From NCBI GenBank assembly GCA_946530505.1, contig CAMNAD010000061.1, positions 1 through 8,369 of the forward strand: 8,369 nucleotides of DNA, given 5' to 3'. Both the position numbers and the translations under genes were made by a program. Shown in pieces: positions 1 to 5,864 of the stretch. A model generated the notes under the pieces. The model saw only the letters and a program-made list of their open reading frames with translations. It was not told where the DNA came from and did not search any database. This stretch comes from an uncultured Bacteroidales bacterium. GTDB taxonomy: Bacteria; Bacteroidota; Bacteroidia; Bacteroidales; UBA932. Position 1 is the stretch's first letter; each line of letters opens with the position of its first letter.

Positions 1-54
1 ACCCGAGACCCCAACATTAAAAGTGTTGTGCTCTACCAACTGAGCTAACGAGTC
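1..54 (-). tRNA. tRNA-Lys (anticodon UUU), 3' end cut by window edge
   Basis: Reading the minus strand from 54 down to 1 gives a tRNA cloverleaf: acceptor strand GACTCGT, then TA, D stem GCTC/GAGC around the loop AGTTGGTA, anticodon stem CAACA/TGTTG around loop CTTTTAA, a five-base variable region and the start of the T stem (TCGGG). The anticodon is at 19-21 and reads TTT, so the tRNA decodes lysine AAA/AAG. About 20 bases (rest of the T arm, 3' acceptor strand) lie outside the window. All visible stems are intact, so there is no sign of a pseudogene. Confidence 0.96.
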
Positions 55-69
55 CCCGATTTGGGATTG

Positions 70-101
70 CAAAGGTATAACTTTAGCTTTAATTATCCAA
101 A
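70..101 (-). promoter_or_regulatory. Bacteroidota-type promoter of the tRNA-Lys gene
   Basis: On the minus strand a -33 element TTTG (98-101) is followed after exactly 20 bases by TACCTTTG (70-77). The latter is a perfect match to the Bacteroidota -7 consensus TAnnTTTG, and the spacing is the usual one. The -7 box ends 15 bases before the first base of the mature tRNA (54), leaving a short 5' leader for RNase P. This element is one of the best arguments for assigning the window to the Bacteroidota. The consensus is established knowledge; the match is read directly from the sequence. Confidence 0.85.
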
Positions 102-164
102 TATTTTTTCACTTTTTTTCATTCGTAAAAACTCCGTATATTAGCAGACCAAAGCAATAGTAAC

Positions 165-1097
165 ATGACCAATCATTTCGTGATTATGGCCGGGGGGCAG
201 GGGACCAGACTGTACCCTTTGAGTACGGCAGAAAAACCCAAGCAGTTCCTTGATCTTTTAGGGAGCGGGAAGACTCTGATCCAGATGACTTACGAGCGCT
301 TCAAGGCCGTCGATCCCGACGGGTATTTCTGGGTAGTGACTTCGAAGGACTATATCCATTGGATAAAGGAGCAATTGCCTGCTATTCCGGACGATCAGAT
401 CCTTGCCGAACCTGTGCCCCGCAACACCGCTCCATGCATTTCTTATGCAATTTGGAAGATAAAGGCCAGATTTGGCCAATGTAACATAGTTGTTAGTCCG
501 TCTGACGCATTTGTTTCATCCATTGATTCATTTGCAGTTACGATAAAAAAGGCCTTAAAATTCACGGGCTCTGGAAAACCGTCTGTCGTGTGTGTGGGCA
601 TTAAGCCTTCAAACCCTAACACGGGCTATGGATATATCGAAATTTCGTCACTTGACGAAATGCAAACAATTGATAATGAGCCGGATATAATCAAAGTCAA
701 GTCTTTTCGCGAAAAACCCGACCTTGAGACGGCAAAGCGCTATCTGAAGGCCGGAAATTACTTCTGGAATGCCGGTATCTTCGTTTGGAGCACCATGTCT
801 GTGGAGGCCGAGATCCGGGCTCATGCTCCAGGGATTGCGGCTGTGATGGACGCCCTCGAACCCTCCTTCTATACCCCCTCCGAGGAGGCTGCACTTGCGG
901 AATTGTTCCCGACCTGCGAGAAGATTTCCATCGATTATGCAGTGATGGAAAAATCTTCCCATGTCTGGTGTATTCCCGCCGACTGGCCGTGGGACGACCT
1001 GGGCAGTTTCGCTTCCATTGAAAAAATCACCGGCCGTACTGTCCCCGAGGAAATAAAAAAGGCGCAGGATGAATACCAGCGCCTTAAGCAGAAGTAG
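165..1097 (+). CDS. Mannose-1-phosphate guanylyltransferase, short form (nucleotidyltransferase domain only)
   Basis: The enzyme would join GTP and mannose-1-phosphate to make GDP-mannose and pyrophosphate in the cytoplasm, feeding fucose and mannose glycan synthesis. The 310-aa product shows the family motifs in order: GGQGTRLYP (10-18) and PKQF (25-28) of the nucleotide-binding signature, EPVPRNTAP (82-90), PSDAF (112-116), GYGYI (154-158), FREKPD (181-186), WNAGIFVW (201-208), SIDYAVMEK (255-263) and WPWDDLG (274-280). The start at 165 puts the first motif at the usual distance from the N-terminus; no Shine-Dalgarno is evident, as is normal here. Related Bacteroidota enzymes run to about 350-360 residues, and this one stops soon after WDDLG, lacking the C-terminal beta-rich part. 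PSDA replaces the commoner PSDH. It stands alone, divergent from tRNA-Lys and convergent with aspA. A related sugar nucleotidyltransferase activity is possible but the motif set favours GDP-mannose synthesis. Confidence 0.88.
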   Translation: MTNHFVIMAGGQGTRLYPLSTAEKPKQFLDLLGSGKTLIQMTYERFKAVDPDGYFWVVTSKDYIHWIKEQLPAIPDDQILAEPVPRNTAPCISYAIWKIKARFGQCNIVVSPSDAFVSSIDSFAVTIKKALKFTGSGKPSVVCVGIKPSNPNTGYGYIEISSLDEMQTIDNEPDIIKVKSFREKPDLETAKRYLKAGNYFWNAGIFVWSTMSVEAEIRAHAPGIAAVMDALEPSFYTPSEEAALAELFPTCEKISIDYAVMEKSSHVWCIPADWPWDDLGSFASIEKITGRTVPEEIKKAQDEYQRLKQK

Positions 1098-1107
1098 GAA
1101 AGTCTCT

Positions 1108-2514
1108 CTATAGTTTATGAGAAGCAATCATTCTCGACGGGTCGAGAGCCTCGTCGAGGGCTTCTTTTGTCATAAGGCCTTTCTCAAGCACAATGTCGTA
1201 AACGCTTCCTCCTGTTTCCAGAGCCTCCTTGGCCACCTTGGTGGAATTCTTGTATCCGATATAAGGATTTAACGCTGTTACTATGCCGATGGAGTTCTTT
1301 ACCATGTTGTAGCAGTGTTCCTTGTTCACGGTGATGCCTACGATGCACTTCTCACGCAGCGTGTTCATCGCGTTTGTGAGCCATGTAATGCTTTCGAGAA
1401 TGGATTCGGCGATAACCGGCTCCATGACATTCAGCTGGAGTTGGCCTGCTTCTGCCGCAAATGCGACGGTAGTATCGTTTCCTATCACCTTGAAACATAC
1501 CTGATTGGTCACTTCCGGGATCACAGGATTAACCTTGCCGGGCATTATAGAGGAGCCGGGAGCCATTGGAGGAAGATTAATCTCGTGTAGTCCGCAACGG
1601 GGACCGGAAGCAAGCAGGCGGAGGTCGTTGCAGGTCTTGCTGAGTTTGATGGCGAGGCGCTTGAGAGCGGCGGAATAACTGACGTATGCGCCGGTATCAG
1701 GGGTGGCTTCGACAAGGTCGGGAGCTGAGATCAGGTCGTCGCCGCAAAGTTCGCTCATTCTCCTGGTGCAGAGCTCAGCAAAACCGGGAACGGCATTAAG
1801 GCCTGTTCCAATGGCAGTTCCCCCCATATTGATCTCCTTGAGCAACACTACATTGCGTTCAAGATTCGCAAGCTCTTCTTCAAGATTGTCAGCAAATGCT
1901 ATGAACTCCTGTCCGGAGGTCATAGGGACTGCGTCCTGAAGCTGTGTACGGCCCATCTTGAGAATGTCCTTGAATTCTTCTCCCTTTGCGCGGAATGCAT
2001 TTATCAAGTCGGTCAGGGCCTTTACAAGATGCTTGTTCATACGGACGAAGGTGTAGCGGAAAGCCGTAGGATACGCATCGTTCGTCGACTGTGCGCAGTT
2101 GACATGGTCGTTGGGGGAGCAGAACTGGTATTCGCCTTTCTTGTGCCCCATGATCTCCAGGGCGCGGTTGGCGATCACTTCGTTGGCATTCATATTGACG
2201 GAGGTTCCGGCGCCGCCTTGCATCATGTCGACGGGGAACTGATCGTGGAACTTTCCGCCCACGATCTCTTCGCAGGCCTTGCAGATAGCATCGGCAATCT
2301 TGGGATCGAGAGCACCGAGTTCCGCATTGGCAGAAGCAGCTGCCCATTTTACATAGGCCATGGCAATGATGTACTCCGGGTAGTCACTCATGTGAGTGTT
2401 GGAAATCTTGTAATTGTTGATGGCCCTCTGGGTCTGCACACCATAGTAGGCTTCAGCAGGAACTTCAAGTTCGCCGATCAAGTCTGACTCAAGTCTGAAT
2501 TTTGTTTGTTCCAT
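1108..2514 (-). CDS. aspA: Aspartate ammonia-lyase (aspartase)
   Basis: Aspartase converts L-aspartate reversibly to fumarate and ammonia in the cytoplasm; in gut Bacteroidales this can feed fumarate into reductive succinate formation. The 468-aa protein matches the fumarase/aspartase superfamily along its whole length. Visible landmarks are EVPAEAYYGVQT near the N-terminus, GGAGTSVNMN (100-109), the substrate-binding STNDAYPT (143-150), TQLQDAVP (190-197), and the signature loop GSSIMPGKVNP (320-330). By alignment with characterised aspartases, S321 is the catalytic serine. DILKMGRTQLQDAVP and VCFKVIGNDTTV are near-identical to E. coli AspA, which favours aspartase over fumarase C. Length is normal (E. 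coli AspA is 478). The ATG lies 4 nt after the stop of the 977-aa protein gene, so it is probably co-transcribed with it. The only nearby box, TACTTTAA at 2523-2530, is a weak promoter candidate (6 of 8) with no good -33 partner. Confidence 0.95.
   Translation of the reverse strand: MEQTKFRLESDLIGELEVPAEAYYGVQTQRAINNYKISNTHMSDYPEYIIAMAYVKWAAASANAELGALDPKIADAICKACEEIVGGKFHDQFPVDMMQGGAGTSVNMNANEVIANRALEIMGHKKGEYQFCSPNDHVNCAQSTNDAYPTAFRYTFVRMNKHLVKALTDLINAFRAKGEEFKDILKMGRTQLQDAVPMTSGQEFIAFADNLEEELANLERNVVLLKEINMGGTAIGTGLNAVPGFAELCTRRMSELCGDDLISAPDLVEATPDTGAYVSYSAALKRLAIKLSKTCNDLRLLASGPRCGLHEINLPPMAPGSSIMPGKVNPVIPEVTNQVCFKVIGNDTTVAFAAEAGQLQLNVMEPVIAESILESITWLTNAMNTLREKCIVGITVNKEHCYNMVKNSIGIVTALNPYIGYKNSTKVAKEALETGGSVYDIVLEKGLMTKEALDEALDPSRMIASHKL
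1132..1169 (+). terminator. Possible terminator hairpins for the guanylyltransferase transcript, inside the aspA 3' end
   Basis: A perfect 7-bp inverted repeat, TCTCGAC (1132-1138) and GTCGAGA (1141-1147), separated by GG, is followed by a second short hairpin (about 1148-1162, AGCCTCG against CGAGGGCT with one bulged base). The plus-strand sequence then reads CTTCTTTTG. A stem followed by a T-rich stretch about 35-70 bases after the guanylyltransferase stop would suit an intrinsic terminator, but the T run is interrupted and the sequence is coding for the C-terminus of aspA on the other strand, so the match may be accidental. Confidence 0.25.
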
Positions 2515-2518
2515 AGTG

Positions 2519-5452
2519 TTATTTAAAGTATTGTAATGATTTATCGATTATTGTCTCAAGTTTATCTTTGCCTTCGGTAATCTCCAGAGGGAAACTCCAT
2601 GCCACGACTTTATAGCCTTCGAAGGGGTGATAAACTCCGGCTCCGGTGCGGTTTGTGAAGGTGGCTATGGTCTTGCCGCCGGAGCTGGGACGGATGCCGC
2701 CTGCACTTTCCACACAGTATGATTCTTCGTTAAGTTCGTGACGGAAACGATAGGTCTCGCCATCAAATAAGACACGGCCGTTTACGGAGCCTCTGGACGT
2801 TGACCAGCGGTATCCAAGCTGGTTCTCTATAAAGTATCGGGCATCGTTCTGATAGCCGGCATTCTGGATGGGATAAATCTCGTCCCATGCATCTGTGGCT
2901 ATGTACGCACCTGAAATAAGGAGGTTGCAGCCTTCGGACAGGGAGGCCCTCAGAGCCTTGCGGAAAGCGGCCGGGAATACCTGGAAGCGGGGAACCTTGC
3001 GGGAATTGCCTGCCAGGGTGCTGATCTGCTTGCCACAAATGACGTCCAGCGCGAAATACTTCGCGGCAGGGGCATTCTCGAAGGCGCTGCGGCTTGCGGA
3101 AGAGAAGTTGTAGCCGAGTTTCATCAAGGCCCTTCCATGTACTGCAGGATAGTCGAAACTGTTTCCTGCGGGCTGGAAGCCAGCCATATCTATATCAGTA
3201 GCGCCAAAGCCGGGAGCCGTATTGTTGATGTACTTCTTGTCCCGCCTGTACTCATAACTCTCTCCTCCATATGAAAGGTCTTTCAGGTAGGGCACACCGC
3301 TGTCCAAACGAGAATCGAAACCGGCATATTTTTCCGAATCGAACCATGAGGGAGCGCTTATCCTGTCGAAGTTGTTGATGACCAGGACCTCCTCAGCCTC
3401 CTTCGATGAAATCCCGCAACTTAGTATCTCTGAGGGGAAACTCCTTCCTCCACGGTTGCAGGCTTCAACCTTGAACGAGTACAGGTGTCCGGCGCTTATC
3501 GGGATACTTGTACTGCATCCATTGACTATGCTGCCATTGTCGAAGGCTCCGTCGTCGATTCGGGTGTATACTATGTAACTGTCGGGGATTGCGGTGGGCT
3601 CTTTTTCATCTTCGGTCGCCTGCCATTTCAAATCGGCTTTGCTGTCTTTGCCGAGTGTAACGGAGAAACTGTTGACAGGCAGGGGAGCGACAATGTAATT
3701 CTGGCCGTAGTAAGTGCTCAGGAATTTAAGTATGCCCTTGTAAACCGAACGGCATACCGTAAAGCGGAAACCAGGGTCGAGACCGAACTTCATATCTGCA
3801 AAGTTCTGGTGGGCAAGCAGTTCGAGCAGCATTCCGGGCACATCGGTAGTGCGTGATTCGGAGTAGGACCTGTTCCATATCTGGCGCCTGGTCCAAAGGG
3901 AGTCGAAATCGTCCCTGATGTCGTCGGTTACCTGAGTCTGGACAAAATCAGTAAGGAGCCGGCACGCGGACCTGTCGTCTCCGTTTTTGAATTTACGAAC
4001 GCCGTCCGCTTTAAGTGTATAGATGGCCAGAGTTCCGACGATTGAATCATTCGGGGTCACTCCGGCGTCCGTATGGAAGGCCAGGGAGAGATCGAATGGG
4101 ATGTCAAGGTCGTCCTTCATCATCTTGACCCATTCACCGCGGGATGCATAGTCGCAGGTATAATCCGTGTCCCACTGATGTATGCGCTCGTATGGCATTC
4201 CTGCCCATTGCTCCCAGTACATCGCCCCCTCAAGATATGCGGGCACATCAGAGATTTCCCAATCAGAACTGTCTTTGCCTCTGCCTCTGGCTATCTTGCC
4301 GATGCCCCCGCCGATTTTGACTGCATCGGCGGTAACAACGCTGCCTCTTTCAAAACTGCGGCCGGAAGGAGTTCCATTGTCAAGCATGATATAGGATTCC
4401 GGTCCCAGATCAAATTCTCCGAGGTAAATCCATGTGCCTCCTCCTATCTTCTGGTTGACTATGAATTCGCTTTTCCCTCCGCGGTGCGATACGGTATAAT
4501 GGGCGCAACTGCTGCTGTTGGGGAGGGTTTTGTATGAGATATAGATGCAGTGGCGGCCGTTCTTCTCGAGTTCGGGGGCCCATCGCACGTTGGCGCTGGC
4601 TTTCCCGGGAACGCCGGCAACCTGTCTGGCGCTGCCCATCTTGAAAGGGTTGTCGTCCTTTACATAATGCTCCTTTTTATCGGCGAAACCTTCTCCCGCA
4701 TCTTTCCAATTGCCTTTTTCCTTGTAGGAGCCGTGTGTGCGTACAGGGAATCCGGGAGAGCGGAAGTGGGCGTTGTTGTCGCAGATTACTTCCAAAGTGC
4801 CGGTGTCGCGTTCGCGGGGAGTAAGGACATAGGCTCCGGCCCTTTCCAGCATAGGAATGAGGAAGGGGAGTACGTAACTCTGGGTATAGAGGTCTTCGGT
4901 AGTACGCCAGTTAGGGGAGCGTTGCCAGCTCCACTGCCCCATACCGTTGTCATAAAATCTTCCATGGCTCTGCCACAGGGCGATGTTCCGCCCTTGGAGC
5001 CCGGCATCGTATTTACGCACCCCTGAGTGTTCTATGAACTGTTTGCGGGCAGGAATCTTCCGGGGCCGGAAGTTGTAGTCTGAGGGTTTTCCGTTATTGC
5101 TCAAGCCAGGATTGGCGAGGTCTTCGAATGCAAGTGATTCGCACCATATTCCACCCAGTCTGTAATTCTTTACTTCTTCGGGCCAAAGTTCACGAATCCT
5201 CGACTTGAACCATGAGAGGTCGGCCTTGCGCCAGGGGTAATCCCCGAGCTCCTTTGTAAAGTAGAGGTCCAGAATGTCGCCGCGTTTCATTGCCTTGTTG
5301 AGCTTGATGAAGGACCTTACCCTGAAATGCTCCTTTGCCAGCACGGTAATCGAGTCAGTGGCGGGCTTGAAGGCATCCAGGATGGCCTTTTGAGCGTTTG
5401 CTGTGATGCCTGCGAGCAGTGTGGCGGCTATTAACAGGAACCGGCGGTGCAT
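2519..5452 (-). CDS. Secreted amidase_3-like multidomain protein with inserted golvesin-type domain (xanthan-lyase/golvesin family)
   Basis: A 977-aa exported protein. Residues 1-20 form a signal peptide (RR, hydrophobic core, cleavage likely after ANA before Q21); there is no lipobox cysteine. Residues about 154-222 and 400-582 resemble the two halves of a zinc-dependent N-acetylmuramoyl-L-alanine amidase (amidase_3): SHG with H163, E186 in the following helix, AGAYVLTPRERD, FHTDAG with H460, and GMLLELLAHQNFAD with E544. These match the expected H-E-H zinc ligands and catalytic glutamate, so the site looks intact. Between the halves, about 258-383, sits a beta domain with the golvesin/xanthan-lyase pattern (YTVSHRGGKSEFIVNQ, GGTWIYLGEF, VVTADAVKIGGG). 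A fibronectin-III-like domain follows (about 592-681), then an unassigned C-terminal domain (about 688-977). Peptidoglycan or another envelope glycan is the inferred substrate; lyase activity on xanthan is not supported by what I see. It lies 4 nt from both neighbouring genes. Confidence 0.72.
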   Translation of the reverse strand: MHRRFLLIAATLLAGITANAQKAILDAFKPATDSITVLAKEHFRVRSFIKLNKAMKRGDILDLYFTKELGDYPWRKADLSWFKSRIRELWPEEVKNYRLGGIWCESLAFEDLANPGLSNNGKPSDYNFRPRKIPARKQFIEHSGVRKYDAGLQGRNIALWQSHGRFYDNGMGQWSWQRSPNWRTTEDLYTQSYVLPFLIPMLERAGAYVLTPRERDTGTLEVICDNNAHFRSPGFPVRTHGSYKEKGNWKDAGEGFADKKEHYVKDDNPFKMGSARQVAGVPGKASANVRWAPELEKNGRHCIYISYKTLPNSSSCAHYTVSHRGGKSEFIVNQKIGGGTWIYLGEFDLGPESYIMLDNGTPSGRSFERGSVVTADAVKIGGGIGKIARGRGKDSSDWEISDVPAYLEGAMYWEQWAGMPYERIHQWDTDYTCDYASRGEWVKMMKDDLDIPFDLSLAFHTDAGVTPNDSIVGTLAIYTLKADGVRKFKNGDDRSACRLLTDFVQTQVTDDIRDDFDSLWTRRQIWNRSYSESRTTDVPGMLLELLAHQNFADMKFGLDPGFRFTVCRSVYKGILKFLSTYYGQNYIVAPLPVNSFSVTLGKDSKADLKWQATEDEKEPTAIPDSYIVYTRIDDGAFDNGSIVNGCSTSIPISAGHLYSFKVEACNRGGRSFPSEILSCGISSKEAEEVLVINNFDRISAPSWFDSEKYAGFDSRLDSGVPYLKDLSYGGESYEYRRDKKYINNTAPGFGATDIDMAGFQPAGNSFDYPAVHGRALMKLGYNFSSASRSAFENAPAAKYFALDVICGKQISTLAGNSRKVPRFQVFPAAFRKALRASLSEGCNLLISGAYIATDAWDEIYPIQNAGYQNDARYFIENQLGYRWSTSRGSVNGRVLFDGETYRFRHELNEESYCVESAGGIRPSSGGKTIATFTNRTGAGVYHPFEGYKVVAWSFPLEITEGKDKLETIIDKSLQYFK

Positions 5453-5456
5453 AGTT

Positions 5457-5864
5457 CTAATTCTTTCTGACTTTCAGATGAGTGATGTCGACTATGAAAA
5501 CGGATATGCAACTGATAGCAATGGCAAGCATATCCGCCTTGAAGTCATTGATGTCCATAGAACGATAGGGGAGTTTGCCCTGTATGTATTCCGTTCCGTA
5601 TGCAAGCAGAGAGCCCAGAATAAGGGTCGCCAAAGCAAACAGGGCTGCGTGGCCAAGCTTGTTGGTGAGATGGTCGTATGCCAGATAAGCCAGAATCGGA
5701 AAAGGCAGAAACATCAGGAAGTGCGCGACTTTGTCCGTTGGGATGCCGAAAAAGAACTTCTGTACTTCCGGCAGTTTGTCCACGTGCATGAAGCATAGAA
5801 ATGCGACGGCCAACAAGTAGAGGAAGAATAGAATACGTGCCAGTATGGTCTTGGGTGTCGTCAT
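5457..5864 (-). CDS. VanZ-family small integral membrane protein
   Basis: A 135-aa inner-membrane protein with about four hydrophobic segments (roughly 8-26, 47-64, 72-89, 110-126). It carries the VanZ-like hallmarks: DKVAHF (44-49) at the start of the second segment, GTEYIQ (90-95) after the third, and then R101 and D104/D107/D111 in the pattern R-x-x-D-x-x-D-F-x-x-D. VanZ-like proteins have no settled biochemical role; the founding member confers low-level teicoplanin resistance, and similar genes are common near envelope genes in Bacteroidota. The ATG overlaps the exporter stop codon as ATGA (5861-5864), which implies translational coupling, and the next gene begins 4 nt after its stop. 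The family call is good; no specific function should be read into it. Confidence 0.85.
   Translation of the reverse strand: MTTPKTILARILFFLYLLAVAFLCFMHVDKLPEVQKFFFGIPTDKVAHFLMFLPFPILAYLAYDHLTNKLGHAALFALATLILGSLLAYGTEYIQGKLPYRSMDINDFKADMLAIAISCISVFIVDITHLKVRKN

Noticed and set aside
137..144. TATATTAG as a -7 box for the guanylyltransferase gene
   Set aside because: It matches 6 of 8 consensus positions and is well placed relative to the ATG at 165, but no TTTG lies 19-21 bases upstream, only a T-rich tract. TAACTTTA (78-85) is a 7-of-8 match, but its nearest TTTG (60-63) is just 14 bases upstream. I could not choose a promoter.
2029..2487. Plus-strand open frame opposite aspA
   Set aside because: The aspA frame is conserved throughout; the antisense translation resembles no protein family and lacks start-site features.
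1108..2514. Fumarase C as the identity of the aspartase gene
   Set aside because: The signature loop is shared by both families, but the overall sequence, including DILKMGRTQLQDAVP and GNDTTV regions, tracks aspartases more closely.
4073..5026. Plus-strand open frames (4073-4537 and 4550-5026) opposite the secreted protein gene
   Set aside because: They lie wholly within a conserved coding region on the minus strand, are not linked to any promoter-like sequence, and show no recognisable domain.
2519..5452. Calling the 977-aa protein a xanthan lyase
   Set aside because: The similarity to that label comes from the golvesin-like beta domain. No polysaccharide lyase catalytic pattern is visible, while amidase-type zinc ligands are.
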